This document shows, in pieces, positions 54,010 through 63,635 of a stretch of 64,000 nt of DNA. The notes under the pieces were generated by a model, which did not search any database, had not been told where the DNA came from, and saw only the letters and a program-made list of their open reading frames with translations. The translations under genes were made by a program, and so were the position numbers. The stretch's first letter is position 1. Every line of letters starts with the position of its first letter. The stretch is from Mesorhizobium loti (GTDB lineage Bacteria; Pseudomonadota; Alphaproteobacteria; Rhizobiales; Rhizobiaceae), in NCBI RefSeq assembly GCF_003148495.1, contig NZ_QGGH01000002.1, forward strand, positions 496,001 to 560,000. The letters are read 5' to 3'.

Positions 54010-54304
54010 TCAGATTTGGAGTGGTCTCTCGTTGTCTTCGTCAAGCTCTGGCAAATCAGGCAGATAAGCTTGGCAATAAGCCAATCGCTGACGATCGTTT
54101 TTGATCAAATCGGACTTGGAAACCTCCATCTCCGCTGCGACTCCAAAAAAGCAATTCGTCTGTTCTCGCGCCCAGATCGACGCCGGCGACGTTTCTAAGC
54201 ATCAGTGCGGCCCTACGAAGTACAATTTGGAGATCGGCGCGGGATATGTCCGCTATCTGGTCGGCGGCGCTCTCAAGCTCTCCTGCAAAATTCAGGCGAC
54301 TCAT
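54010..54304 (-). pseudogene. Frameshifted small rhizobial protein gene
   Basis: The frame from 54304 reads SRLNFAGELESAADQIADIS then ADLQIVLRRAALMLRNVAG, a well-formed helical protein, but runs out of recognisable sequence after GVDLGARTDE. A second frame then continues sensibly, VAAEMEVSKSDLIKNDRQRL and AYLPDLPELDEDNERPLQI, and stops at 54010. Joined, they give a protein of about 98 residues resembling small conserved Mesorhizobium proteins. At least one indel near 54160-54175 breaks it. Confidence 0.65.
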
Positions 54305-54478
54305 TTAAAGGTCATCCCAGCACGGGTGGCGTAGATCAAAACTGATTGCAACTATTGCCGGATGTCGATGGGCGATGGCGACTATCTGGGTCTCAAGCTC
54401 ACGTTGTAGGCCATGAGAGCCTTCACGGTACTTTGATCACCAACAAGGAACTGTGGGATAGCGCCTATTACACGGCTG

Positions 54479-55010
54479 ATGGCGGTGATCAATCACCCGA
54501 CCTCGGCCGGCTGTGAAATGATCTGTCTGCCGGTCTTGGAGCAACTAAACTTTCGCGCACCGAGTGGAATTATTCTCTATCAAGGCGCACAAGCTGTGAC
54601 GCCAAACACCACGGTAGAAACCGCGTTGGCCTCAAAGGCGATGGCGGCCGGTTTCGTCGCGGCTGGCCAGCGCGGTCGGATTACGGCGGCATTCAACATT
54701 GCAGCAGACGCCAACACCAAGACCATCCGCGTCAAGCTGCCTGGTACCACGGTCTACACCTACGCCGGTGCCCAGAACGGCGGCAACATGAAGATCGACA
54801 TCGACTTCGTGGTCGGCGCCGATGGATTCACCTACGTCTCTGGCTACCACACGACAACCGCTGGCGTGGTGCAGATCGACACCGCTTTCGCGATGCCGGG
54901 TGGGCATCGGCCAATCGTTCTTCATCACTGGCCAGAATACGACTGGCGGCGTTCCAAATGAAATCGCCATGCGGTTCTGTCTGTTTGATGTCACACCGAA
55001 GGCGGTGTAG
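54479..55010 (+). pseudogene. Remnant of a beta-rich surface or tail-like protein gene
   Basis: The first frame reads FRAPSGIILYQGAQAVTPNT, GQRGRITAAFNIAADANTKT and GNMKIDIDFVVGADGFTYVS, a Gly/Thr/Asn-rich beta pattern, up to about 54900. From there a different frame continues with QSFFITGQNTTGGVPNEIAM and FCLFDVTPKAV, and stops at 55010. The upstream end also shows frame breaks. It looks like the C-terminal part of a larger structural or secreted protein, possibly phage-tail-derived; I do not recognise the family. Confidence 0.6.
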
Positions 55011-55091
55011 GTCTCTGACAATTGTCACCTAACGCGCCAGGGCGAATGCGCCCCTGCTTTGACCTGCCCCAATTTCGATTGCGCCGATAGG

Positions 55092-55919
55092 TCAGAAAGC
55101 GGACGGGAACAGGGGTTTGCGAAGGACAGCGATGGATTGACCGAGCTCACAAAGGTCCCCTGGAGCATAGTTAGTCGTTCCTTCTCTAACCATCCCGCCC
55201 CAAGACAGCGCAATTGGCTCCGTGACGGGGATGAACCGTGTGCCCGTATTGTGGATGGCTTGGACTTCCAAGCCTAGCCGATCGGCGAGCGTCTTCATCG
55301 TTTTCGGCTCGATGAACGCGTTCAGATGAACCAACCTGCCAGCACGAGCCTCTGTCGCAGTGCGTAGGAGAGTTTCCCAATGCCAAATATTTGAAGGGTC
55401 GAGAAATGACAAAACGATCAGGCCACCTGCTTTGACCACTCTCGTGGCCTCCAACAGGTAGGTATAAGTTTCGTGGAGCATCAAATGCGTCACGACTGAA
55501 AAGAAGGTCACGAAGTCGGCGACGCTATCAGCCTCGGGAATCGACAATCCGTCGACAAGGCTGAACCGAAAATCCTCCGCCGAATGTGCTCTCGCATAGT
55601 CCAAAAATTCGGGCACGACGTCAGTGCCATGATAGGCGATTTTTCGTCCACGCGAGAGCGCGGCCGCCAATCGCCCGGAACCGCAACCGACATCGACAAC
55701 GAAATGTCCCTCGGCCAGCCCGAGATGCGTCATCAATGCCGCCTCGATCTTGCCAATGCCTTCATATTCGCCACCGACGCCTTGGTGCATCGCCTTTTCA
55801 TGGCCCACAGCCTCGATGAGGCCCTTGGTGAGGTTGCGATAGTCGCGAACGAAATGCGAAGTGGCCACTGCTGGCGGCTCGGAACTCTCAAACGGTTGAC
55901 TAGTTTCTGAAACGCTCAT
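55092..55919 (-). CDS. Class I SAM-dependent methyltransferase
   Basis: A 275-residue methyltransferase. The SAM-binding motif is GHFVVDVGCGSGRLAAALSR, followed by GTDVVPEFLDYAR and FVTFFSVVTHLMLHETY. A preceding segment, EGIGKIEAALMTHLGL, is common in methyltransferases of surface-polysaccharide loci. The ATG at 55919 is chosen; a TTG nine bases upstream is possible. It lies 26 bp downstream of an acyltransferase gene on the same strand, so both may decorate the same glycan. Confidence 0.87.
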   Translation of the reverse strand: MSVSETSQPFESSEPPAVATSHFVRDYRNLTKGLIEAVGHEKAMHQGVGGEYEGIGKIEAALMTHLGLAEGHFVVDVGCGSGRLAAALSRGRKIAYHGTDVVPEFLDYARAHSAEDFRFSLVDGLSIPEADSVADFVTFFSVVTHLMLHETYTYLLEATRVVKAGGLIVLSFLDPSNIWHWETLLRTATEARAGRLVHLNAFIEPKTMKTLADRLGLEVQAIHNTGTRFIPVTEPIALSWGGMVREGTTNYAPGDLCELGQSIAVLRKPLFPSAF

Positions 55920-55945
55920 GATGCTCAACTTTCTCTGGATCGATA

Positions 55946-57049
55946 TTAGCTTGTGGTTGCGCCGAGAGACGCCTTCCGCTCACCGTTCAACGCTACCTCG
56001 CTCAATGGGCGACGATGCTCCCCTAACAGACGATTGATGAGCTTCATCGTGGGCAACTCGATTAAGCGATAGCTCGAAAAAGCGACTAACCCGGCAATGG
56101 CGGCCCAGGCGATTAGAAGCACTGGTCCTGGCACAGCCTCGAACAATCCGAATTGTTCCGTGACGTAGATACACACGAAAAAAATGAACTGATGCCATAT
56201 ATACAACGAGTATGATGCAGCTCCGATCGGCAACATCATGCGGGGCAGGAAAAAGGCCTTGCGCAGTTCCAGCGCGACTACGCCGTAGATGATGAAGCCC
56301 GATGCCAAGCCAAATAACGGCGCCCGCCAGCGCGGGTCGTAGCCGCCATACTGAGCGTTCAAATAGACGGAAGCGGCGTACCATGCGACGCCGACGGCAA
56401 ACGCCGTCCAACCGAAACGCGTCTCTTTCGGGGCATTCGTCAGCCACGCGACGAAACAGCCGAACATGAACTCGACCTGGAATGGACTGGTGGCGGCAAT
56501 CCATGACCATTCGGGATGATAAACGTATCCATAGAGCACGATTGCCAAGGTCAGGGCGGCCCATACGGACAGAGCAAAGTAGACCTTTTTAGGGGCGACA
56601 ATCAGGATCCCAGTCAGGACGACATAAAACCACATCTCAAAACAGAGCGACCAAGAGAGGGCGATAAAGTCGTTGAATGGAGTGGCGAGGAAAATCTTGG
56701 CGATCATGCTTCGCTCCGGCAGGCCCCCTACGGCAGACCCCACAGGCGGCATGACGGCCACGGCTGTCGCAAGGGCGACCCAGTACACCGGATAGATACG
56801 AACGACCCGCTTCAATGCGAACGAACAGGCTGTCCGCCATCGGGTTGTCGAATTTCGTCCGTGGTTGACGGCCGAGGTTGTGACAACGAAGCCGGAAATG
56901 ACAAAGAATATGTCGACCCCGCTCGGGCCGAACCACCAATAGCGTGGGTAGAATGTGTCGAGGCCCATCCCGCCACGAGCCAGCGAGAGATGGGCAAGCA
57001 CCACCATGAGCGCTGCAACGCCGCGCATAACCTGGATGTTCGCAATCAT
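55946..57049 (-). CDS. Acyltransferase 3 family protein (ExoZ/OatA-like)
   Basis: A 367-residue membrane acyltransferase with about ten helices. It starts IANIQVMRGVAALMVVLAHL, the family's N-terminal signature with the catalytic histidine region, and has GPSGVDIFFVISGFVVTTSA and LKRVVRIYPVYWVALA. Such proteins move acetyl or succinyl groups to exopolysaccharide or LPS sugars. The adjacent methyltransferase and the rhamnose genes support a glycan-modifying role. Confidence 0.92.
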   Translation of the reverse strand: MIANIQVMRGVAALMVVLAHLSLARGGMGLDTFYPRYWWFGPSGVDIFFVISGFVVTTSAVNHGRNSTTRWRTACSFALKRVVRIYPVYWVALATAVAVMPPVGSAVGGLPERSMIAKIFLATPFNDFIALSWSLCFEMWFYVVLTGILIVAPKKVYFALSVWAALTLAIVLYGYVYHPEWSWIAATSPFQVEFMFGCFVAWLTNAPKETRFGWTAFAVGVAWYAASVYLNAQYGGYDPRWRAPLFGLASGFIIYGVVALELRKAFFLPRMMLPIGAASYSLYIWHQFIFFVCIYVTEQFGLFEAVPGPVLLIAWAAIAGLVAFSSYRLIELPTMKLINRLLGEHRRPLSEVALNGERKASLGATTS

Positions 57050-57211
57050 TCGGACGCCCTTCTAAGAAGGGTTCTAATTTGGTTGTGAGTTCGATTTCAA
57101 GGCGTGACAAGCGAAAAGCGGCTGCAGGCGCCAGCTAATATGAACCGGCAGGTGGTGGAAATCCAAGGCGCAAGGCCGGCATCGGACAAGCAAGCTGAAC
57201 TGCTCACTTAA

Positions 57212-57550
57212 TTAGAACGAAAAATTTCTTTCTTCCTTCATCGAAACAACCTGAATGCTCCGGATCTTGAAGAACTTCGGTCTTGGCTTCTCGATCTGGA
57301 GCCAAATATGCGACTCATCGACTGGTTGCCGAACCCATATTTCTGCGGTCCCGCTCCCCGCCTGGAACTCTGCCCATCTTTCATTTAGGTCGCCGTAGCT
57401 GTGGTAGCCAGCATAGAGCATGCCCGGATCGCTGCTTTTTACAGCGATACGGACGACGGACGCACCCTTGGGTATTTCCACGCGAGTTGCATCGATGAGG
57501 TGAGCGTCGAATCTGACTTTCGCGAAGATCGACATGATGTTCTTCAGCAT
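57212..57550 (-). CDS. Hypothetical beta-rich protein
   Basis: A 112-residue protein of no family I recognise. It begins MLKNIMSIFAKVRFDAHLID and continues with alternating beta-like stretches (VEIPKGASVVRIAVKSSD, GTAEIWVRQPVDESHIWLQI) and a basic C-terminus. No signal peptide or membrane helix is visible. The ATG at 57550 has a plausible AGGGA ribosome site; the frame is open further upstream in a non-conserved, His-rich stretch. It lies between the acyltransferase and the GH108 gene. Confidence 0.5.
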   Translation of the reverse strand: MLKNIMSIFAKVRFDAHLIDATRVEIPKGASVVRIAVKSSDPGMLYAGYHSYGDLNERWAEFQAGSGTAEIWVRQPVDESHIWLQIEKPRPKFFKIRSIQVVSMKEERNFSF

Positions 57551-58124
57551 GTTTGTGTCCCTCCGAAAGGCGTGATCTTCAGTGGCCGTGAATGCATGCC
57601 GGTCATGTGATTCATGTGGACTCGCTAGCGTCGGTGCTGCTGCTGTACGCAAACGCGCTACATGCAACGGCGGTTATTGCAGAGCCCAAAGCAGTGAGAA
57701 AGTTATTTTTGTCATTATTGCCCTGGCGAAGTAATTTTAGAAGAGCACTATTGCAAATAGGGCACAAGTGCCATCTAGGGCCGCTGGCCCCGCGACTTCA
57801 AAATAGGGATATAGCTCTCATAGCTGCGAACCCTTCAAAGGGGCGTATGATCATAGTTCGCCTTCCGCAGCGCGTTGGACCACATCGGCATCATTGTGAG
57901 TGCCGCTCTTCACGACTTCCCATAATCCGTGAACCCGGATCAGTTGCCCGTCATAATGGGTCCTGATCTCGCCGGCGGCCCTCACAACGCTGTCTCGCAA
58001 CGCCTGACGTACCTCCAGCCATGGCTTAGGCAGCGAAAACAAGTGACCTCGCGGTTTGTCGTACTTCATCCCGTCGGCGCTCCCGGCCCGGCCCATAGCC
58101 AATCAACATCCGAAAGGAAGACCC
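57551..58124. other. Intergenic region upstream of the GH108 gene
   Basis: No gene is firmly supported in these 574 bp. A minus-strand frame at 57851-58102 reads as a plausible 83-residue protein (KPWLEVRQALRDSVVRAAGE) but has no recognisable family and no good ribosome site. The stretch around 57700-57800 is AT-rich and probably holds the promoter of the small minus-strand gene ending at 57212. Confidence 0.35.
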
Positions 58125-58889
58125 ATGGTCGCTACACGCGAGAAGGAATCGCTTGCCAAGGTGCTTGCGCACGAAGGCGGCTATTCGAACAACAAATTGG
58201 ACCCCGGTGGCCCAATGATGAAGGGCGTCACGGAGCGCGTCTATGACGGGTATCGAAAAGGCCGGGGGCTTTCCACTCGATCGGTGAAGGGCATCACCAC
58301 CGACGAACTCAATGCGATATACCGTGCCCAATATTGGGACGCGGTGCGGGGCGATGCGCTGCCGCCCGGCGTCGACTACGTGCTGTTTGACGGCGCGGTC
58401 AACTCCGGCCCCGGCCGCTCGATCATGTGGCTTCAGCAAGCGCTGCGGCCCGCCTACACCGGGCGCATTGACGGCGGGCTGGGCATCGGCACGCTGGCAG
58501 CGCTGAAGGCCGACAAGAACAACGATGCTCTGATCGATCGCATCTGCAACGCGCGCATGGCTTTCCTGCGGCGTCTCAGCACCTTCGCTACCTTTGGTCG
58601 TGGCTGGTCCGCTCGCGTTGCCGAGGTTCGCTCGATTGGCCAGGCATGGGCGACAGGTCAGGTGCCACAGGCGGCCAACTTCGTCAGCGGCGGCCAAGCA
58701 AAGGCATTCGTGGAGGACGCCACGCCCGCACCATCGACCGCTCCCGCCGACGCGGCGATCAGCGGCGGCGGTGCCGGTCTCGGCGTCTCGGGGACGCTGC
58801 AGCCAGGCCGCCACGTCGGCTCCGTCCGCCCGGTAGCAATTGCCAACGAAGCGTCCGTATTGATCCCAAGTGACAAACTCGCATCGTAA
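58125..58889 (+). CDS. Glycoside hydrolase family 108 lysozyme (phage type)
   Basis: A 254-residue endolysin-like protein. The catalytic GH108 segment is VLAHEGGYSNNKLDPGGPMM, with the active-site glutamate in HEGG, followed by the peptidoglycan-binding part (VDYVLFDGAVNSGPGRSIMW, then GRIDGGLGIGTLAAL). The N-terminal core is complete to about residue 180. The last 60 residues (from ISGGGAGLGVSGTLQ) do not continue into the membrane helix that similar rhizobial proteins have, so the 3' end may be altered. It could be a phage leftover or a domesticated autolysin. A GGAAG ribosome site precedes the ATG at 58125. Confidence 0.85.
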   Translation: MVATREKESLAKVLAHEGGYSNNKLDPGGPMMKGVTERVYDGYRKGRGLSTRSVKGITTDELNAIYRAQYWDAVRGDALPPGVDYVLFDGAVNSGPGRSIMWLQQALRPAYTGRIDGGLGIGTLAALKADKNNDALIDRICNARMAFLRRLSTFATFGRGWSARVAEVRSIGQAWATGQVPQAANFVSGGQAKAFVEDATPAPSTAPADAAISGGGAGLGVSGTLQPGRHVGSVRPVAIANEASVLIPSDKLAS

Positions 58890-58899
58890 GGGCTTCGAC

Positions 58900-59300
58900 T
58901 TAGCCATGAATTTTTCGAGGGAAGCTGTGGCCTGCGATCCACATGAATACCGAAGTGCTTCGCACCCTCGCACTGTTGATCATACTCGGGCGCGTCGATG
59001 CCGTTGAACCGAACGCGCGTCCCATTAATTTCAACTGTATCGCCATCAATTGCCGATGCGCGGCTTCGAAGCACTTCCCCGTTGGTTTGCTGACTGGGTG
59101 CGGCCGGTTCCTCGACCTGCCGAGTAACGCTCTGGCTCAGGCCGCTGGCTTCCGGTTTGATCTCAACGGTGGCCTTTGGATTTGGTGAGGTAATGGCTGG
59201 CCTCTGGTGCGGAACGGGATAGTAATAGGCGACCAACGCAATATCTGCGAGCCAGCCTAGCCCTCCTTTCCTTGCGCGAGACAAACTATTTTCGCTCGCA
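58900..59300 (-). pseudogene. Truncated staphylococcal-nuclease-like gene
   Basis: A minus-strand frame contains a membrane segment (GGLGWLADIALVAYYYPV), a Pro/Glu-rich linker and then the start of a thermonuclease domain, SAIDGDTVEINGTRVRFNGI followed by DAPEYDQQCEGAKHFG. The family's next conserved segments (the catalytic arginine region and the C-terminal part) are missing, and the frame continues as unrelated sequence over the GH108 3' end. It is best read as a broken nuclease gene. Confidence 0.65.
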
Positions 59301-59405
59301 CCCAATGCCGTCGTGGTCACCATCGAGCCTGTTAGGGTCAGAGCCTGTGATCTGCACCCCAGGGGCAACCACTGCATTGTTTCCGCTGCCGCTTGCACAG
59401 TCCAG
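59286..59405 (-). pseudogene. Excalibur calcium-binding domain fragment
   Basis: The minus-strand frame ending at 59286 reads DLDCASGSGNNAVVAPGVQI and TGSDPNRLDGDHDGIGCE, the calcium-binding excalibur motif with DxDxDGxxCE. It has no start of its own; the lipoprotein gene just upstream stops in another frame at 59407. One base change in phase would join the two into a lipoprotein with a C-terminal excalibur domain. Confidence 0.65.
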
Positions 59406-59406
59406 G

Positions 59407-59652
59407 TCAGCGCCACGGCGCTCGGGTCGCTCCTCGATATCCATTGAAGACTGCCACGGCGCGCGCTCCGTCGCCCTCGATACGCGTGTTTTGGCTGTTC
59501 GGATTGAACGGATCGACGGTCTGCAAAAGCATGTTTGAGCGGTTCGCATCGCCTGCAGCGAGCGTCACCGAGTCATAATTATTCAAATAGTCGGCAGTGC
59601 AGCCTGAGATGAACGCAACAACTATTGCAGTCGAAAACCAACGCCAATTCAT
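59407..59652 (-). CDS. Small conserved rhizobial lipoprotein
   Basis: An 81-residue protein with a lipoprotein signal (MNWRWFSTAIVVAFISGC, cysteine at residue 18). The mature part, YLNNYDSVTLAAGDANRSNM, LLQTVDPFNPNSQNTRIEGD and ARAVAVFNGYRG, resembles a common short rhizobial lipoprotein with the VTLxAGDA motif. Its last residues (ATRAPWR) may be out of frame relative to the ancestral gene, since an excalibur domain follows in another frame. Function unknown. Confidence 0.65.
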   Translation of the reverse strand: MNWRWFSTAIVVAFISGCTADYLNNYDSVTLAAGDANRSNMLLQTVDPFNPNSQNTRIEGDGARAVAVFNGYRGATRAPWR

Positions 59653-60037
59653 ACGGTATCCCCCGACACCAAACCAATCATGCACCCTTTGAATTTTGTT
59701 GTCGAATCCAGCCCTCATATTCGTTTGCCTGTGACTGGGCATTCCCCATTCAGAATGGCGTTTCTCCCAGTATCGTTTCTGCTCGTTCATTCCCTGGTCG
59801 ATTATCCCATTCGAACGGCCAGAGAGGCGAGTCGACCGAGGCCAATGATGACAATCTGCTTGTTCCCGCAAGGCCGTCGGTTCTGGCAAGGTGAGAGGCT
59901 GGATTTGCCTGGAATGGGCTATGGGGTTGCTGCCGAATCTGGCCCGTTCGCCGAACGCCGAGATTGACAAGCCATTGCATGGAACCTAAGCACGGGCGGC
60001 TGGGGCCGGGGGGTTCAGGCATGTCAAGGAGGGCTTC
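59653..60037. other. Divergent region between the lipoprotein gene and rfbA
   Basis: A 385-bp stretch without a supported gene. It must hold the rhamnose-operon promoter; a TTGACA at about 59966 lies 72 bp before rfbA, but no clear -10 follows it. Confidence 0.35.
60026..60032 (+). promoter_or_regulatory. Strong ribosome-binding site deciding a TTG start
   Basis: AAGGAGG, a full Shine-Dalgarno match, ends 5 bp before the TTG at 60038. The nearest upstream ATG (60021) is out of frame with rfbA, so TTG is the likely start. Confidence 0.75.
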
Positions 60038-60919
60038 TTGAAAGGAATTATCCTTGCTGGAGGCAGTGGAACGCGTCTTTATCCACTAACATTAGCAGTC
60101 TCTAAGCAAATTCTGCCCATATACGACAAGCCGATGATCTACTATCCGCTGAGCGTTCTGATGCTCGCGGGCATCCGTGAAATTCTGATCATTTCGACCC
60201 CGCGTGACCTGCCGGTTTTTCGCGATCTGCTTGGCGATGGATCGGAGTTCGGCCTCGACCTGTCCTATGCCGAGCAACCGCAGCCCAACGGGCTGGCAGA
60301 AGCCTTCATCATCGGCCGCAATTTCATCGGCAAGGACAATGTGTCGATGATCCTCGGCGACAACATTTATTTCGGCGATGGGCTGTCGCAGCTTTGCCGC
60401 GACGCTGCCTCGCGCGAAAAGGGCGCTTCGGTGTTCGCCTATCATGTCGAGGATCCCCAGCGTTATGGTGTGGTTTCCTTCGACAAGGCCACAGGAACGG
60501 CGCTGACGATCGAGGAAAAGCCGCTGGTGCCGAAATCCAACTGGGCGGTCACCGGTCTCTACTTCTATGACAACGACGTCGTCGACATCGCCCCTGCCAT
60601 CCGTCGCTCGGCGCGCGGCGAGCTTGAGATCACGGCGGTCAACAATGTCTACCTCGAGCGCGGCCAGTTGCATGTGCATCGGTTGGGGCGCGGCTATGCC
60701 TGGCTCGACACCGGCACGCATGACAGCCTGCATGAGGCCTCGTCATTCGTGCGCACCATCGAGCACCGCCAGGGCATCAAGGTCGCCTGTCCAGAAGAGA
60801 TCGCCTTTGAACAGGGTTGGCTGACAGTGGACCAGATTCTGCGTCGCGCCGACCGCCTGGGCAAGAATGAGTATGCCGCCTATCTGCGCCGGCGTGTTGT
60901 CGACCTGTCAGAGGGCTAG
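60038..60919 (+). CDS. rfbA: Glucose-1-phosphate thymidylyltransferase
   Basis: A 293-residue enzyme (RmlA) that makes dTDP-glucose, the first step to dTDP-L-rhamnose. It begins [20 protein letters not shown] with the nucleotide-binding signature, then [20 protein letters not shown], and has [20 protein letters not shown] and [14 protein letters not shown]. The start codon is TTG, supported by a perfect ribosome site. rfbC starts directly at the next base after its stop. Confidence 0.97.
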   Translation: MKGIILAGGSGTRLYPLTLAVSKQILPIYDKPMIYYPLSVLMLAGIREILIISTPRDLPVFRDLLGDGSEFGLDLSYAEQPQPNGLAEAFIIGRNFIGKDNVSMILGDNIYFGDGLSQLCRDAASREKGASVFAYHVEDPQRYGVVSFDKATGTALTIEEKPLVPKSNWAVTGLYFYDNDVVDIAPAIRRSARGELEITAVNNVYLERGQLHVHRLGRGYAWLDTGTHDSLHEASSFVRTIEHRQGIKVACPEEIAFEQGWLTVDQILRRADRLGKNEYAAYLRRRVVDLSEG

Positions 60920-61474
60920 GTGCTGGAAGTCAGGTCCCTTGGCATCGATGGCGTGCTGGAAATCGTTCCGAAGCGACATGGCGACGCGCGCGGCTTCTTC
61001 GTGGAAACCTACAATGCCGAGCGCTTTTCGCAGGCCGGCATAGACTTGGCTTTCGTGCAGGACAATCATTCCTATTCCGCCGCGGCGGGCGTCTTGCGAG
61101 GGCTCCATTATCAGCTTGCGCCGCGCGCCCAGGACAAGCTGCTGCGCGTCATTCGTGGCAGCATTCTCGACGTTGCGGTCGATATTCGCCGCGGTTCGAA
61201 AACCTTCGGGAAATGGGTCGCTCTCGAAGTGTCGGCCGAAAAGGGCAACCAGATTCTGGTGCCGAAAGGCTTCGCGCACGGCTTCGTGACGCTCGTGCCC
61301 GACACCGAGGTCCTGTACAAGGTCACCGACACCTATTCGCAGGAGCATGACCGGTCGATCCGCTTCGACGATCCCGCCATCGGTATCGGATGGCCGTCAT
61401 TGACCGGCGGGTTCCAGCTCTCGGACAAGGACCTCAAGGCGCCGCTGCTGGCCGCCGCCGAGGTGTTCGCCTGA
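60920..61474 (+). CDS. rfbC: dTDP-4-dehydrorhamnose 3,5-epimerase
   Basis: A 184-residue cupin-fold epimerase (RmlC). Signature parts are [40 protein letters not shown] (with the catalytic histidine in GLHYQ), [18 protein letters not shown] and [11 protein letters not shown]. The start is GTG, immediately after the rfbA stop, with GAGGG just upstream inside rfbA. It converts the 4-keto sugar made by RfbB. Confidence 0.96.
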   Translation: MLEVRSLGIDGVLEIVPKRHGDARGFFVETYNAERFSQAGIDLAFVQDNHSYSAAAGVLRGLHYQLAPRAQDKLLRVIRGSILDVAVDIRRGSKTFGKWVALEVSAEKGNQILVPKGFAHGFVTLVPDTEVLYKVTDTYSQEHDRSIRFDDPAIGIGWPSLTGGFQLSDKDLKAPLLAAAEVFA

Positions 61475-61514
61475 TGGGTGTTGTCAAAAGGGTGCGTGGC
61501 GTGAGGACAGCGGC

Positions 61515-62585
61515 ATGAATTTTCTGGTGACGGGCGGTGCTGGCTTCATCGGTTCGGCGGTGTGCCGGCATTTGTGCGCCAACCCGGCCTATCGGGTGAC
61601 CAATCTCGACAAGCTTACCTATGCGGGCAATCTGGCCTCGCTGCGGCCGATCGAGAATGCACACAATTACCGCTTCGCTCATGCCGATATCTGCGACGAG
61701 AGGGCGGTGCTCGACATCCTCCATCGGGACGATATCGACATCGTCATGAACCTTGCCGCCGAGAGCCATGTCGACCGATCGATCGACGGTCCAGGCACGT
61801 TTATCGAGACCAACATCGTCGGCACCTACAAGATCCTGAATTCCGCGCTGGAATACTGGCGCGGCCTGCCCGAGGACAGGAAGAGCCGCTTCCGCTTCCA
61901 TCATGTCTCGACCGATGAGGTGTTCGGCGATCTTCCTTTCGATGGTGGCATGTTCGTCGAGGAAACGCCCTACGCGCCGTCTTCGCCCTATTCCGCGTCG
62001 AAAGCGGCCTCGGACCATCTCGTGCGGGCCTGGCACGAAACCTATGGTCTGCCGGTCGTGCTTTCCAACTGCTCGAACAATTACGGACCCTATCACTTTC
62101 CCGAAAAGCTGATCCCGCTGGTCATCCTCAATGCGCTCGATGAAAAGCCGCTGCCGGTCTATGGCGCCGGCGCCAATGTGCGCGACTGGCTGTTCGTCGA
62201 GGACCACGCACGCGCGCTGGAACTTGTCGCAACCAGGGGGCAGCCGGGCGAAAGCTACAATGTCGGCGGCAATTCGGAGCGGACAAACCTGGGCGTTGTC
62301 GAGACGATCTGCGATCTGCTCGACATCAGGCGGCCGCGGGCAGGCGGCAAGAGCCATCGCGACCTGATCTCTTTCGTCACCGACCGCCCCGGCCATGACC
62401 GCCGCTATGCCATCGACGCTTCGAAGATCAGCCGTGACCTGGGCTGGGCGCCCAATGAGAATTTCGACAGCGGCTTGGCCAAGACCGTCGACTGGTTCCT
62501 GGACAACAAATGGTGGTGGGGGCCGATCCGCGAGCAGCGCTATGCCGGCGAACGGTTGGGTGAAGCACGCAAGGGGGGCGCGTGA
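61515..62585 (+). CDS. rfbB: dTDP-glucose 4,6-dehydratase
   Basis: A 356-residue NAD-dependent dehydratase (RmlB). It starts [20 protein letters not shown], has [20 protein letters not shown], the catalytic triad region [12 protein letters not shown] with [17 protein letters not shown], and [16 protein letters not shown]. It acts between RfbA and RfbC in the pathway. Its stop overlaps the rfbD start by four bases. Confidence 0.97.
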   Translation: MNFLVTGGAGFIGSAVCRHLCANPAYRVTNLDKLTYAGNLASLRPIENAHNYRFAHADICDERAVLDILHRDDIDIVMNLAAESHVDRSIDGPGTFIETNIVGTYKILNSALEYWRGLPEDRKSRFRFHHVSTDEVFGDLPFDGGMFVEETPYAPSSPYSASKAASDHLVRAWHETYGLPVVLSNCSNNYGPYHFPEKLIPLVILNALDEKPLPVYGAGANVRDWLFVEDHARALELVATRGQPGESYNVGGNSERTNLGVVETICDLLDIRRPRAGGKSHRDLISFVTDRPGHDRRYAIDASKISRDLGWAPNENFDSGLAKTVDWFLDNKWWWGPIREQRYAGERLGEARKGGA

Positions 62586-63463
62586 GGCTCGTTGTCACCG
62601 GACGCGAGGGCCAGGTCGCGGCAAGCCTTCTGGAGGCCGGCCGGGGGCGCGCCGGCGTTGAGGTCATCGCCATTGGCCGGCCGAGCCTCGACCTGGCAAA
62701 ACCCGATACTGTCATCGACGCCATTGCGGCCGCGAAGCCGGACATCGTCGTGTCGGCTGCCGCCTACACGGCAGTGGATCAGGCCGAGGATGAGCCCGAT
62801 CTGGCATTTGCGGTGAACGCCGTCGGTGCCGGCAAGGTGGCGGAAGCAGCAAGGCGGCTTGGCGTTCCCGTCATCCATCTTTCGACCGACTATGTCTTCG
62901 ACGGCAGCGCTGCTGGTGCCTATGTCGAGACCGACGCAACCGGACCGCGCTGCGTCTACGGCGCCTCCAAACTTGCCGGCGAGCAGGCGGTTGCAGCAGC
63001 CAACCCGCGCCATCTGATCTTGCGCACGGCATGGGTCTACAGCCCGTTCGGCAAGAATTTCGTCAAGACGATGCTGCGGCTTGCCGCCGACCGCGACGAG
63101 ATCACGGTGGTGGCAGATCAGTGGGGAAACCCCACCTCAGCACTTGATATCGCCGACGCAATCCTGCATGCGGCGGCACAGCTGCATGGCAACAAGGGCT
63201 CCGACGCATCCGGCATCTATCATCTGGCTGGCGCGGGCGAGACCAACTGGAGCGGCTTTGCCCGTCACATCCTAGACACAAGCCGCGTGTTGGGTGGTCC
63301 TTGGGCGCGGGTACGGGACATTGCTACGATGGACTATCCGACCAAGGCGCGCCGCCCTGCCAATTCCCGGCTATCGAGCACAAAGTTCGCCTCCGTCTTC
63401 GGCTCGAATGCGCCGGACTGGCGGCAATCGACGGAAGCGGTGGTGCACCGTGTCCTGGTGTGA
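62582..63463 (+). CDS. rfbD: dTDP-4-dehydrorhamnose reductase
   Basis: A 293-residue short-chain reductase (RmlD) making dTDP-L-rhamnose in the last step. It begins [20 protein letters not shown] (a variant of the GxxGQLG loop), and has [40 protein letters not shown] and the catalytic [10 protein letters not shown]. The start is GTG overlapping the rfbB stop (GTGA). It ends the rhamnose operon; the order A-C-B-D is complete. Confidence 0.96.
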   Translation: MRLVVTGREGQVAASLLEAGRGRAGVEVIAIGRPSLDLAKPDTVIDAIAAAKPDIVVSAAAYTAVDQAEDEPDLAFAVNAVGAGKVAEAARRLGVPVIHLSTDYVFDGSAAGAYVETDATGPRCVYGASKLAGEQAVAAANPRHLILRTAWVYSPFGKNFVKTMLRLAADRDEITVVADQWGNPTSALDIADAILHAAAQLHGNKGSDASGIYHLAGAGETNWSGFARHILDTSRVLGGPWARVRDIATMDYPTKARRPANSRLSSTKFASVFGSNAPDWRQSTEAVVHRVLV

Positions 63464-63635
63464 GAGACGGAATGGGCCTTAAGGCATGAACGACCTATCG
63501 CCGAAAAACATGCGCGATGCAAAAGGCGGTACGCAAGCGGTCCGCCCGCAGGTGGTCGGCGAAGCGTCACCGCGCGCTGGGACCAAGGCGTATGCCGCGC
63601 CGCGTAGAGAACACGCCGGTTCACTTCGTGACTTA

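Noticed and set aside
57851..58102. Minus-strand frame of 83 codons before the GH108 gene
   Set aside because: Composition is plausible but no family, ribosome site or operon context supports it.
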